Source: Scilla litardierei (Eukaryota > Streptophyta > Magnoliopsida > Asparagales > Asparagaceae). From it: a stretch of 64,000 nt of DNA. The position numbers were made by a program, and so were the translations under genes. The notes beneath the pieces were generated by a model. It ran no database searches and was not told the DNA's origin. It saw only the letters and a program-made list of their open reading frames with translations. Shown here in pieces: positions 21,131 through 31,810 of the stretch. Every line of letters begins with the position of its first letter. The stretch's first letter is position 1. Where the stretch lies: contig CM061141.1 in assembly GCA_030789695.1 (NCBI GenBank), forward strand, positions 273,017,655 through 273,081,654, in the 5' to 3' direction.

Positions 21131-22880
21131 ATAAACGAAGTCTAGTTCATGTCACATGCAAAAATAAAGTATTATAAATTACAACTAGCACTTGCATGTC
21201 ATTTTTCTCAGAATAATCACTTCAAATTCAACGAAAAGAGTAATGTAGACTTCTACACTATCGTGTAAGTGTGATGAGTAAATAATTGGAGCTCATAGGG
21301 AGAAACTCTCATAGAAATCAACCAGAAACCAATCCACATTTTCCAATAAACATGATATCACTTGGATTGATTTTCCCTACCTCATTAAAAATGAGTTCAA
21401 GATACCGCACCCCAAAAGCATAGCCTATAACGACTCTTAGATGTGGGGTGGCATTACTTGACAAGTAAAATACACCAAGCTAAAGATTACCCATATAGCA
21501 TATGTTGGATACTCGTGGGTAGTATACTTGCCATGAATTGTATCCATTTTACATACGAAGCTATATTCATTCCTTTTCATTTTACTTGTTTCATATTAAA
21601 CTCTTTTGTGCTCAATTTTTATCCATGGCAAATACACATCATATCCCTTAGATTTATCTGTTATTTTCAACCAACATTCACTTTCCAACATTTCATAAAA
21701 GATTCTCCAATTGTGCAACAATATTCCATATTCGTGGATGTGAAGGTGTAGGTGTAGAAATCATGTTATTCAATTCATTAAGCATGTAATGGCTACTTAG
21801 GAATTCTAACATGCGCATGTAGCTATAACAATAACACAATGATTTCTACAAGGATATGAGTGACATTCAATAATACTACTTGAATGATATAAAGAGAAAA
21901 TATATTCATTAAGCACCCATTTTTTTGTCTTTTTCAAATTTTTTTATTTTTATAAATAATGACTCAAGCAAACTAGAATCAAGCAAACTAGCACACAAAT
22001 AAAAAATAGTTCAAGCATTCAAAATCTATGAAGGTAGGCATTAATTTCAAAGAAGAAGATATACCTTCGCGTCGCCGTTTGGCTAAGAAGCTATATAATG
22101 AAAACATTCAATCCAAAACTCCTCGCCAAATCTCCATCGCACCTACACGGTAGATGTTATGTGTGACCTTGGAATCCAACAAGGTCTACTCATGTTAGTT
22201 AATAAAGTTTTAGGAACTCACACTTGTTTAAACTTTATTTTCGTATTCCTAAACTTGTAATTATAAAATTTATGACCAACACAATCACAAGTAAAGCACT
22301 TTGCACACATAATTTTGGCAATAGTAGACACATTGTGAATTTTTGCTTTTCAACATTTTCGAAACCAAATCTAAGTACTCATCTATTATTGCCATATAAT
22401 TGCTTTCCAAGAATGATATCTAGAGATTGTTTTCATATGGAAAAATTCTTAATAGACAATTCAAGACTAGAGACTTTGGATTTTAATAATGCATTCTCAT
22501 TCACAAGCAAAGTACATTTACTAATAAAAGCTTTCTTATTGTCCTCTTCATTATTTTTCATGATTTAAGCTCGTTATTTAGCATGCATAATTTATCATTA
22601 AGCTCTTTAATCACATAATCTTTTCAGTTTCAAGCTTAATTAAATCTTGCTTAAGCATGCTAACATTATTCAATAAAGAAGGACAAGTAAGACACATAGC
22701 TTTTTCATGCAACCTAGAGTTCTCTTTTCCAACAGAGCAATGGTAGAATTACAAGCAACAAGTTTTTCTTTCAATTCATTTGTTTCATGAAACATGTCGC
22801 AATTTTCTTGTTGTAGTTCACCGTTAGAATTTTAAAAAACTTCTAATGTGGATTCACGTTTTTCAAGAGTAGATTCTAGG
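21131..22880 (-). mobile_element. Non-coding interior of S2, pol missing
   Basis: About 1.7 kb of AT-rich sequence lies between the gag coiled coil and the polypurine tracts. No protease, integrase, reverse transcriptase or RNase H motif is seen on either strand. The small plus-strand frames (21443-21751, 22224-22568) are antisense noise. S2 is therefore a gag-retaining, pol-deleted derivative. Confidence 0.6.
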
Positions 22881-22883
22881 TTG

Positions 22884-24060
22884 TCAATTTTCATCTTGCA
22901 TATCATTAATAATACATTTTTGCTTATCAAGTTCAGCTTGCATTTCTTTACACAAATTCAGAAGATCAACTCTTTCAGTGCAAGATGTTACCTCATCGTG
23001 TTTTTCCATCAAGCAGACGAAGGAGTGTGCAACTTCATGCTCCTGATCCTCATCCTCAGCTTCGATGTCCATGTCACACGTTAGCACCTTGGCTTTTCCT
23101 TTCTTATCTGCAACATGAGCTGTTTCTTGTGTGAAATGCTTCATATAATGTCCCTTCCTGTTGCAATTAAAACATGTGACATGGTCAGTAGCAGTCTGCT
23201 CAGAAGATTTTTTTAGCAGAATTAAAGTTATTGGAACGATTAAACCTGTTTTGCATTTTTGCTCTTCCTTGAGGAGTTCTGATGAATTTCCTGAAATTTC
23301 TGACCATCAACGCCATCTCCTCATCGTCATCCTCGACATCTTCTCTAGCTTGAATAACCAGTGGTTTTGTTTCTTTGTCCTTCGCCTCTGGTTTCTCTAT
23401 AGCCTCTATATTCTACAGCTCAAGCTCATGGGACATTAAATTACCTATCAAGTCCTCCACCCTCATCTGAGATAGATCTTTCTCTTCTTGGATGGCAGTG
23501 ACTTTCGGCTTGAACAAGCTTGGCAGCGCCCTTAAGATTTTACTTACCTGTTCAAGGCTAGAGTATGGCTTACCGAGGGATCTAAACTTGTAGACGATAT
23601 CGGGAAACCTTGCAAACATCGCTGAAATAGATTCTGATGGTAGCATGCGAAGCCCTCGTACTCTGTACTCAGCAAGGCAAGTCTTGACTCCTTCACCTGT
23701 GACATTCCCTCATGCATCACCTCAAGCATATGCCATATTTCCTGTGCAGTTAGACAGTGTGAGATACGATTGAATTCAGATTTATCTAAAGAACAAATGA
23801 GCGCATTCATGGCTTTATTATTCAACGATAATCATTTTTATCATTTTCATCCCATTTATCTTCATGTTTTAACATTTCAGTATATTGAATTTTAATCATG
23901 GGAGGACTATAACCTTTTTCAACAATATTCCATATATTATATTCAACAGCTGCCAAGTAGATTTTCATTCTAGTTTTCCAATAAGCATAATCTACACCAT
24001 TAAATCTAGGGGGTCATGATATGGACTGACCTTCAACAAAAGCATAATCAATGAAATTCA
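22884..24060 (-). pseudogene. S2 gag remnant
   Basis: The minus strand shows a UBN2-type gag: NNKAMNALICSLDKSEFNRIS and EIWHMLEVMHEGMSQVKES (23820-23680), then FARFPDIVYKFRSLGKPYSS and EDLIGNLMSHELEL (23646-23413). A zinc knuckle follows at about 23170-23140, CFNCNRKGHYMKH, in which the last Cys is replaced by His, then a coiled coil ending at 22884. Frameshifts separate the blocks. It is related to S1 gag but clearly a different family. Confidence 0.8.
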
Positions 24061-24086
24061 TGGTCAGTCTAGGCTAGATCCTATAA

Positions 24087-24595
24087 CCTGCTTTGATACC
24101 ACTTGTTGGATCTGTATCTAAGCCTAGAGGGGTGGAAGGGGAGGTGAATAGGCTTATAAAAATTATCGTGCTACCCACGAGAAATCACACGAAGTTATAA
24201 TCACATGCAGGGTAAACAATAAGCAATCACAGATGCACAACAGATTTACCCTGGTTCAGTCGCACCCACGACCTACGTTTAGCCCCGAAAGCAAATACTA
24301 TATTAGAAATATTACCTAGTACAGCCTGTAGCTAGAGCACCCACTCTACACTCGCCTGGATCTCAGTACATCCACTCACCAACGTGCTCAACAAAACTAA
24401 TCCTAGTATGTGCTCTCACTTGACTAGTCCCAACTAGCGAAGTCCCTCTTGTCTAGCACCCACTAGACAAGACCCCAAAAGTCACAAATAATGAGGTAAA
24501 GTTTCCCCTACGGAGATCAAACAATAATAGACAAAAATAATAATAATAGTTTAGAAATCTCAGTTTTGTGTAGCCGTCGTCGTCTCCGTCAATCA
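24087..24595 (-). repeat. S2 primer site and truncated 5' LTR
   Basis: The plus strand CCTGCTTTGATACCACT at 24087-24103 is the reverse complement of an AGTGGTATCAAAGCAGG primer site. The LTR begins at 24104 (TGTTGGATCTGTATC) and runs to about 24595, where plus-strand sirevirus sequence takes over. It does not reach the end expected from the 3' LTR piece at 20828, so it is truncated. Confidence 0.7.
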
Positions 24596-25811
24596 GCGTA
24601 GGCCAACCCTCTGATCAGCCCTCTTCCTCTGCTGCACCCTCTCGTGATCTGTTGGAAGAGAAGATGTCTGGTATATATATGTTGTTCCATCTGCTGTTCC
24701 AGCATCAGGGCATTCCTTACCCTGATCATCTCAGATCTTTTGTACCATCTCCTCAGCCTTCTCAGCCTCCTCCTCCGGTCATCACTGAGCTTTCTGAGCA
24801 TCCTGTTGACACTGCTCCTGAGCCGGTTGCTTCTTCGGCTCCGTAGGATGTCTCCACTACTGTTGATGCGACTCCTCTTCCCGAGGATACTCCAGATGAT
24901 CCAGAGGCCCAGGAGTTCCGAGTTGAGTTGGCTACTCACATACACTCCTCAGCTGCTGATTTGGATTGACACTTCGCGGAGACTACTCACCCTTAGGCCT
25001 AGATTTATTTTGTTAGGGTTGAGAGTTTGAGTGTCTGTTTGTATTTTGATTTTTTTTACTGATGGTTGATGTTGTATGTATGATGATCATACTTTTGATG
25101 TACATGGAGTTGATGTTGTATTTTGTACTCTTTGTATCTTTTGATTATATATATGACAATGCTTTTACTTTATCATATGTTGTTTCACACTGTATCTCAT
25201 TTTTTATGTTGATTATGTGAACATTGTGAAATTGTCTCTCTTTGTATGCTCTATTATATACATGGTGTGATGTGAGACGTTTTTCTCATTTTTTTTGAAA
25301 TGTTGATATTGGATTCTCGTTCCTTTAGTCAACTAAGATTTCTCGTGTTTATGAGTTTTTTGTATATATATCAATGAGGTGCACCTTTGTGATTATTTTT
25401 TTCCGATTATATTTTGGCATCACATTAGATATATATCCTATCTTTCGACTCTCATGATTGTTTTAGTACTTATTTAGCACTATTGTTGTTGTTATTCTAC
25501 CACCACTTTTTGGATAATGCCTAGGGAGAGAAATAAACATATCATAATTATGTGCTAAGTAAATTCTAAACTTGAATCTAAGATTGAAGTTACCTTAAAT
25601 TCGGGGAGAGTAAGATATAATGAACTTGGATTATAAAATCCTAGATTTCAAGAATTAAAATTATTTCAGTCATACATATCTTACATGCTCGCTTCAATTG
25701 ATCTATAGATGCCTTTATATACATTGACTAACTTAATTGGCATTTATGTAGGGGGAGTAAGTTTTTATTAATCACAATTATTTATCTTTTTGTTTATGTT
25801 TGTTTGTCATC
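24596..25811 (+). mobile_element. 3' part of plus-strand sirevirus-type element S3
   Basis: 24599-24846 is an open frame (SSSAAPSRDLLEEKMSG, HQGIPYPDHLRSF, a Pro-rich stretch PSPQPSQPPPP) that may be the C-terminus of the extra downstream ORF of sireviruses (sometimes called envelope-like); that identity is inferred from position only. After the stop comes about 950 bp of T-rich untranslated sequence, then a polypurine tract and the LTR. The gag-pol part is absent; the left edge is a truncation at about 24596. Confidence 0.55.
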
Positions 25812-25827
25812 ATCTAAAAGGGGAGAA
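25812..25827 (+). promoter_or_regulatory. S3 polypurine tract
   Basis: TCTAAAAGGGGAGAA lies directly before the LTR start TGTTGAGTATTGG and follows TTTGTCATCA, the phrase that precedes the tract in sireviruses. It fixes the following LTR as a 3' LTR in plus orientation. Confidence 0.85.
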
Positions 25828-27606
25828 TGTTGAGTATTGGACTTCTCCTTACTTGGTGTTAATGATGAACAGACATAAATACTTGTGCCTAATCCTTTAT
25901 TTGCAGTTAATCCATTGCCTAAGCATATCATGAAGATCAATTAGCAATGGATGTCACTCAAAGATCAATCAAAGCATGAAAAGTGGATTGGATGATTAAA
26001 TATGGTGATTGAAGCTCATAGAAGACTTCAAGCTCCTACTTTGGATAGAAGAGAGGCTTCTACAAAATGTAATCTTTTTATTCTCTTCTAGTATGTATCT
26101 TAGAAGTAGAACTATGTTGAAGCACACACGCATCTTCATTTCTGTCCTAGGAAATCATTAGATCACATTTCCTTAGACTACAAGTCACATTTTTCAAGCA
26201 TGTGCATTTTGGGATTTCAACAGGCGACTGATGAACGATTTACAAGCGCCTGTCTCAAAACAGTCAACTGTGATGTGTTCTACAGTCGCCTGTTATGCAC
26301 ATACTTTATCAATTGATTTTTGGGTCAGGCGCCTGTCCAAGCTACATGCGCCTGTGATTTGTTAATCAGTCGCATATCTCTCGCCTGCCCAAAAGTCAAT
26401 TTCTTTTTCATTTGGCCAGTCAACTGATGTTGGATTGACAATCGCCTGTCCAAGGCACAGTTGACTGTCAATGCTTTAACAGTCGCCTGTCTATGATTTC
26501 TCTGCAGACTCTGCTTTCTGGAAAGTTTCAAGTATTAGTTACAGTCGACTGATGTTGATTTCACAGTCGCCTGCCCATGGCACAGGCGCCTGTGTGTTCC
26601 ACATCAATCTCATGTCGTGTCTTCCCAAAACTTTCTGAGGTTTCTTAGCTTACCCATGTTGTGGCCAGTCGCATGTAGAAGGATTTATAGTCGCCTGTTA
26701 GGTTTACAGGCGCATGTCCTTTCTTCATCAGTCGACTGTTCTACGTGGTAAGTTACCGTTTGAATTCTTACCTACCCTTTGACACAGTGCATCAGTTGAC
26801 TGTGTTTTCTTCACTAGTCGACTGTCGACTGTGTAAATTCCATCCGTTGGCTTTTTCTCCACGGATTTCAAAGGGGTTTTTGGGGATTCTGTTTGGGGGG
26901 TTTTGGGGAACCTATAAAGAGAGATTTTATTGTTCCATTGAGGGGTTACTTATCTTCTTGATCATCTCTTGAAAAACTCTAGCTTTTAACTTCAAGTTTT
27001 TCAAAGCTCTCAAATTCAAAAGCCCAAGAATTCTAAACTCATTCTTTCTTGCTCTCCAACCTAGAATCAAAGTAATATCCTCTAGGCAATTGGTGGTGAC
27101 AAGAGAAATGGCTTTTCTCTCTTTTTAAAAGAGACCTCAACACACAACACACTTGCTCCTTCAAGTTCTACTTCAAGGCATATGTGATTGTAAGTGTTGC
27201 TATTTCATTTTTTCATATCTTTCGATATTAGTTTAACTCTCGGTTTGTGAGAGTAGTTTGCTTGTTCCCAAGTTGTGAAAGTCAAGGACATCGATTGTGT
27301 TTCGATTTCACTTATAGGGTTGCTACCAGTGGGTTTAAAGGAAACCTCAAGTTAGGGTTCTAACTTGAGTATCTGGTGGTATCCGGGTGGAAGGGACGTA
27401 GGATTACCCGGAACAAGTCGGGAGTTGACTTGGGTAATCTGAACCCTTGAAACATACTTTGTGTTAGCATTGTTTCAATTTGGGTTTATTTATAATTCCG
27501 CATTTATTGTTGGTTAGGAATTTAAATTGTTATAATTATCGTTTAAATTTTTTAAATACTATTCAACCTCCCTTCTAGTATTTTCCTCATAGTCAGGGTC
27601 CTTACA
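25828..27606 (+). repeat. S3 3' LTR, 1,779 bp
   Basis: It starts TGTTGAGTATTGGACTTC and ends GGGTCCTTACA and aligns with the reverse complement of the S1 LTR. About twenty CAGTCGACTG/CAGTCGCCTG/CAGGCGCCTG motifs occupy 26220-26830. Near the 3' end the phrase around AGGGACGTAGGATTACCC is shared with S1. S1 and S3 have opposite orientation, so they are two insertions of one family. Confidence 0.9.
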
Positions 27607-27897
27607 CTCCGTGGCAGATAGTAACTTTTGGCCACGGATTTGCCCGTGGCGTAAGATTAAAGCCACAGATGAATTTGCATCGACTCTCCGTGTCTCTAAT
27701 TCTTCGGCCATAGACAAATCTGTGACCGAAAATTGCCTATCGACCACGGATGTGTCCGTGGCCGAAATTTTGTGGCCGATAGTTTATTTTGGCTACGGAC
27801 ACCTTGGCACATAGAAATCCGTGGTGATAGGCAATTTGTGACCACCGATTTGTCCGTGGCAGAAATTCCGTGGCTGAAAAGCCTTTTTCTACCGGTG
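27607..27897. mobile_element. CACTA-like transposon end with subterminal repeats
   Basis: Directly after the S3 LTR, some 290 bp contain about a dozen copies of CCGTGGC/GCCACGG and variants (TCCGTGGC, CCACGGAT) in both orientations, and the segment ends AGCCTTTTTCTACCGGTGGT, reminiscent of the TTTTTCTTGTAGTG end of CACTA elements. Dense subterminal repeats of this kind are typical of CACTA ends. The terminal sequence is degenerate and no transposase is present, so the assignment is tentative. Confidence 0.5.
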
Positions 27898-28481
27898 GTA
27901 TTAGTTCGACTTTCCTCTTATAGTTAACTTCTTTAATTATTTAAGCGACCATTGGTGTTATGAATGAGTCGTGTATGAGGTTGTGTCATGCCGAGAGAAA
28001 GAAAGCCTCCGCACGAAACAAAACATATGTGGGTATTCATTTTGATGTTTTGACGCGTTGATTCAAGTTATTTTATTTCTTATGCTGGTGTGGCCAACTT
28101 AGATTCGAGCCAAGAAGCACTAACAATACTTGATCAAAAAGGAAGGAGGCATGTGTGCCTTAGCTTTTTAGGATATCTTTCACTTGTATCATATGGTCAC
28201 CAGAATCTAATTTGAGCATCGCAAGAGTCGAATCAACATTATGTCCAATTAACATCACGTCCAATTAGACCCAACTAATATTTTAAGATATGTGCTATAT
28301 ACACCCATACTCATAGGGGGTGTATATATGTGTTAGTGTCAAATTTACCCTAAAACAGCACAAAACAAGGATGATTTGACAACTAGATTGATAGTTTTTC
28401 CAATTTTGAAAAACTAAAGTACATACACCCCTACTCATTGGGGGTGTATATGGTCCTTCCCTGTTTTAAAGCTTAAGATAC
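27898..28481. other. Intergenic, with two copies of a short hairpin
   Basis: No gene is seen. TATACACCCATACTCATAGG (about 28298-28330) and TACACCCCTACTCATTGG (about 28420-28452) each fold into a hairpin with arms ATACACCC/GGGTGTAT and lie in the same orientation 120 bp apart. They may be ends of a small non-autonomous element. Confidence 0.45.
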
Positions 28482-29169
28482 GGGCCTGTTCTTTTGTAGG
28501 AAAGTATAAATTGGAAAAGTTGAGAAATGTGGAATCCGATGAGAGAAAAATTTGGTGTCGTGTGTTCTTTTGTTGGAAAGTGGTGTTGGATTGTGGAGGT
28601 GGAAAGTTGAATGTGGGTCCTACTCCGTATAGTGTGTTCTTTTGGTTGAAGAAAACTGAATGAAGAAAGTGGCGTGGGCCCACTCAAATTTAAATTATTA
28701 ATTTTAAAAATAAATAACTTAAATAAAACTAAACTAATTAATTATTAAACAAAATAATTAATAATTAATATACTAATCAATGCCCTAACCTCAATCAGAA
28801 ATTTAAATTTCGGTGGGGCCCACTCAATTCAAAGGGCACCAATCTTCTCTTTTTGGCTGTGGGGCCCCCTCTATTCAAAGTGTTTCCGACGGAAAACACT
28901 CAAAAAAAATTCAAATAGCCTCTTGCAATTTTGGACGCGACACGAGGTGGGCCCGGCAAGATGGAATCTTGCGTATTCCGCGTTTTTTTCGGAGAAACCA
29001 AAAACCTCCAAGTTCTTTCATTTTAGCTGCCACATCAGCTTGTTTTCAAATCCATTCCCAATCAAAAAGAACAGACCTAAAGAAAACAGAGGCATGATTC
29101 CTTGCAACAGTGTATGGATAATAGGGATATCTCGCTTTCTTGGGCACATTCTGAGAAAAGAACAGGCCC
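28482..29169. mobile_element. MITE-like element, 688 bp, with GGGCCTGTTCTTTT terminal inverted repeats
   Basis: The left end GGGCCTGTTCTTTTG and the right end AAAAGAACAGGCCC are reverse complements over 14 bp. Flanks are TAC on the left and TAA on the right, so a 3-bp TAA-type duplication is possible but imperfect. The interior repeats GTGTTCTTTTG at about 28560 and 28630 and is AT-rich, without a transposase frame. The ends match those of the MITE at 29533 and place it with the PIF/Harbinger (Tourist) group. Confidence 0.75.
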
Positions 29170-29274
29170 TAAGTATGCTGCCTACTGATGAGTGATTCTA
29201 TCCATTATCCATCTTCAAGTACTAATTCAAGAGTCCAAGACCAAACAACGAACTCGCAAAGTATTCCATATTCT

Positions 29275-29477
29275 GCCAGCGCCTTTGGCATATTGGTAAG
29301 GTCTTCGGCCCCGACTACCCAGGTCAAGGGTTCGAGGCCTGCTGCCAATGAATTGAGTGGCGTTTGGTGGACGACCTGTAAGTCCTCTGTAAGCGCTCTA
29401 AGAGCCCGGAGGCTTGCCTTGGCCCGTGGTGGGAACCGCTGCCTAAACCACCCGAATTTTTATGCACCAAAAAAAAA
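29275..29477 (+). mobile_element. tRNA-derived SINE, 203 bp, with 14-bp target duplication
   Basis: The element begins GCCAGCGCC. An A box (TGGCATATTGGTAAGG) lies at about 29286 and a B box (GGTTCGAGGCC) at about 29329, the internal RNA polymerase III promoter of tRNA-related SINEs. It ends in a run of A. It is bounded by perfect direct repeats GTATTCCATATTCT at 29261-29274 and 29478-29491. A 126-aa frame across it is fortuitous. Clean boundaries and an intact duplication suggest a fairly recent insertion by LINE machinery. Confidence 0.95.
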
Positions 29478-29532
29478 GTATTCCATATTCTCGCTACATC
29501 GATTTACAATATCAATGTACCGCATTCATTTA

Positions 29533-29828
29533 GGGCCTGTTCTTTTGCGTTTAAATTTGGGTTGGTTGAAGTTGTGAATAATGTTGTGAAAGTGAGTATT
29601 GTGTTTTTTTGGGTGAAAGTTGGTTGTGAATGTGGATGTTGGAATTTTTTGTGGGTCCCACACAACTTTATTGTGTGTGTTTTGTGGCCACGTCAACAAC
29701 TTTCACAGTCAAAGAAGCCAACACAAAAGAACAGGACGAGTGAAAGTGAGGATGCGAATGAGTGAATAGTGGAAGGAATAGTGAAATCTCCCACTTTCAC
29801 ACAAATTTAAACGCAAAAGAACATGCCC
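29533..29828. mobile_element. Tourist/Harbinger-type MITE, 296 bp, with TTA target duplication
   Basis: The ends GGGCCTGTTCTTTTGCG and CGCAAAAGAACATGCCC form terminal inverted repeats of about 26 bp with one mismatch (continuing into TTTAAATTT). TTA flanks both sides (29530-29532, 29829-29831), the 3-bp duplication of PIF/Harbinger transposons. The interior is T/G-rich on one side and A/C-rich on the other. There is no coding capacity. It lies about 200 bp upstream of the start codon of the coiled-coil gene. Confidence 0.9.
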
Positions 29829-29907
29829 TTATGCTGGCCCCCTCGGCTGTGGGCCAGTCGGGGCCCATCTCCAATCTTAATCCGACAGCATAACGCTGTT
29901 TTAGTCA

Positions 29908-29943
29908 CACGTGTCACGTTAGTCTGCACTTGCTTATATAAAG
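29908..29943 (+). promoter_or_regulatory. Core promoter of the coiled-coil gene: G-box and TATA box
   Basis: CACGTG (29908-29913) is followed 21 bp later by TATATAAAG (29935-29943). The start codon is 90 bp further at 30033, leaving room for a 5' untranslated leader of about 60 bp. G-boxes are bound by bZIP and bHLH factors in plants. The Harbinger-type MITE ends 80 bp upstream. Confidence 0.65.
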
Positions 29944-30032
29944 ACGATTGAGAAAAAAAAACGGGGGGGTTTGACGGCAGTGAGCGAGCTCCCAAATTCT
30001 GTGTGTGCCTCTCGTCTCTCGCTTCCCATCCC

Positions 30033-30687
30033 ATGGAGCCTGGTGATGCTGAGAACAACAATGAAGCAGATGTGTCTGCATCTACTCTCAGAATCAAGAT
30101 CGCAGAGCTCGAGAGCAAGCTGAGAGAGGAGAAAGAGAGGGTTGATCTGATGCAGTTCGGAGCACGTCAAGGGGTTGAAAAATATGCAAGGGACTGCTTA
30201 AGCCTTAGAGAGAATTTGGCCAGGCTGGAGGAGGACTGCAGCATACTTAGAGGAAGGGAGCTCCGGGATCGAGATAGGATAAGGGGTTTGTTGGAGGAGA
30301 TCGATAGGAAGGATAGATTGTTCAAGGACAAGTTTGTCGATCTCAAGGGGGAGATCAGGGATCTTGAATGTGCTGAGCTGAGAGCAGAGGATGATGCTCT
30401 TGAATGGAAGAAGAAGTATTGGGAGCTTGATGAACGTTTTCGACTCCGGAAGCAAGTGAAGGCAGTTTGCAATGCAAAGGGTCTAGGGGTTGCAGATGAA
30501 AATTTTCGTCTACTGGAGGAAGAGGAGACGGTGCCCGATAATGCAGAGGGAAAGGAAGCTGCAGTCAAGATTGATGACGAAATGCCAAGGAGAGATTTGC
30601 AAGGGGTTGATGGGAATAATGAAGAAATGTTGGAGGGAAGGGCAAATGGTCAGATTCCGGTGACCCAAGCAAACAGGAGGCGGAAGG
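30033..30687 (+). CDS. First exon of a coiled-coil protein gene, family not recognised
   Basis: An open frame from ATG at 30033 (context CATCCCATGGAGCC) encodes about 218 residues up to a likely splice donor AAG|GTCAGTG at 30687/30688; if unspliced the frame stops at 30705. Residues about 15-160 are a charged, Leu-spaced coiled coil (LRIKIAELESKLREEKERV, LSLRENLARLEEDC, LFKDKFVDLKGEIRDLE, DDALEWKKKYWELDERF). The tail is acidic then basic (NRRRK). There is no signal peptide or membrane segment, so it is likely cytosolic, nuclear or cytoskeletal. The frame is intact, preceded by a G-box and TATA box, and its base composition differs from the transposons, all pointing to a real gene. The rest must lie downstream, beyond or around the hAT element that begins about 325 bp after the donor. 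Function unknown. Confidence 0.75.
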
Positions 30688-31012
30688 TCAGTGTTTTAAT
30701 CAAATGAGCATTTTGTGGATTCAGACTATTGATGCATATGTAGGGTTATGCCTTGTGAATGCTATCTGAGACCCAGTTTGGCAACCAAGTTTGCCAGACC
30801 GGGGTTTAGTTCAAGGCTAAATGAAATTGGCGTCTTGCTCAGTTTCATTCATTTTGGAGCTTCCAACACTCTGGTTAAAAGGATTTTTCAAAACACTGGT
30901 TTCAGAAACTTTGAAATTGTTGCCAAACACATCTTTTGAGATTTCGTAAAGTATTGCTAACTCCAAAATGGTGGTGCCTTCAATTTTTGGAGGTTGGCTT
31001 AGAAACTGTATG
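30688..31012 (+). other. Likely start of intron 1 of the coiled-coil gene
   Basis: The stretch starts with the GTCAGTG donor and has no coding frame or repeat signature. It ends at the hAT target duplication ACTGTATG (31005-31012). Confidence 0.45.
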
Positions 31013-31342
31013 CAGTGGCGTAACCAGAATAATTTTTTATCCTGGGCGAAAATAAAGATGATACAAAGAATAATATTTAAAAATACTATTGACTTTCTAC
31101 CACGGGTTTTATGTCAAACGTAGATCACCATGTTGCAATTACAATAATGATGAAAGTTTATCACATCTAAGAATATGTTTTAAGGTAATTCTGTAACTAA
31201 TTAAAAAATAAGCATACCTATTTTGGGTGTTGCTATGGAAATTTTTTCCCAGTCAAATAACTAGCATACTCACGAGGGCAAAGTAAAAATGATAATTTTA
31301 ACCACCGCTAATATTAAAAAATTAAGATGAAAAAGTCATTCC

Positions 31343-31472
31343 TGTTATGAACGAGAAACAGATTTGGAGAAGGGTTGAGGCTAGGAAACCCATAGCCTCC
31401 TTTATATAGTATTCATAATGGGTACTCATGTGGGTGGATACCCAATAGGCCCAATGGGTCCTATTCATAACA
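31343..31472 (-). repeat. 3' LTR of the hAT-nested element
   Basis: TGTTATGAACGAGAAACAG to CTATTCATAACA, 130 bp. It is the 3' LTR in sense orientation because the polypurine tract adjoins it at 31473-31482. Confidence 0.92.
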
Positions 31473-31554
31473 CTTCCCCTTATCCAACCAACGTGGTATA
31501 CTCGACTTTATGAATACTGAATGATTCATTAGTACCACTGAGTATCTTAAAGGG

Positions 31555-31810
31555 CGGATACTTCTAGATCCAAGTTAAGGGTAACTACCTCGTTAAAAAC
31601 CCTTAGCTATGGAAAACCCTGTGGGAAAAACCAATAGCGAAGGGAAAAGAGTACAACACTCCATAACTTCCCCTGATTTGGGGATGTGTCGAGGGGTGGA
31701 TACTTCTGGATCCAGAGTCAATGTGGTTGCCTCATTAAAACCTTGACTATGGAAAACCCTGTGGGAAAAACCACTAGCCAAGGAAAAAGAGTACAACTCT
31801 ACAGTTGACT
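31555..31810 (-). repeat. Tandem duplication next to the 3' LTR
   Basis: A unit of about 120 bp (GGATACTTCTAGATCCA..., ATGGAAAACCCTGTGGG, AAAAGAGTACAAC) occurs twice, at 31555-31670 and 31690-31800, with substitutions. Both units are followed by a CTTCCCCT or CTCCCCCT pyrimidine tract, so the polypurine tract is duplicated with them. Confidence 0.8.

Noticed and set aside
18824..27606. S1 and S3 LTRs as the two LTRs of a single element
   Set aside because: They are in opposite orientation, each next to its own primer site or polypurine tract, so they belong to two insertions.
29275..29477. A tRNA gene from the A and B boxes
   Set aside because: The spacing and A tail, and the flanking 14-bp duplication, show a SINE; no cloverleaf was evident.
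30167..30568. A 133-codon minus-strand frame opposite the coiled-coil exon
   Set aside because: It is the Ser-rich antisense of Leu/Glu-rich codons and has no promoter or domain.
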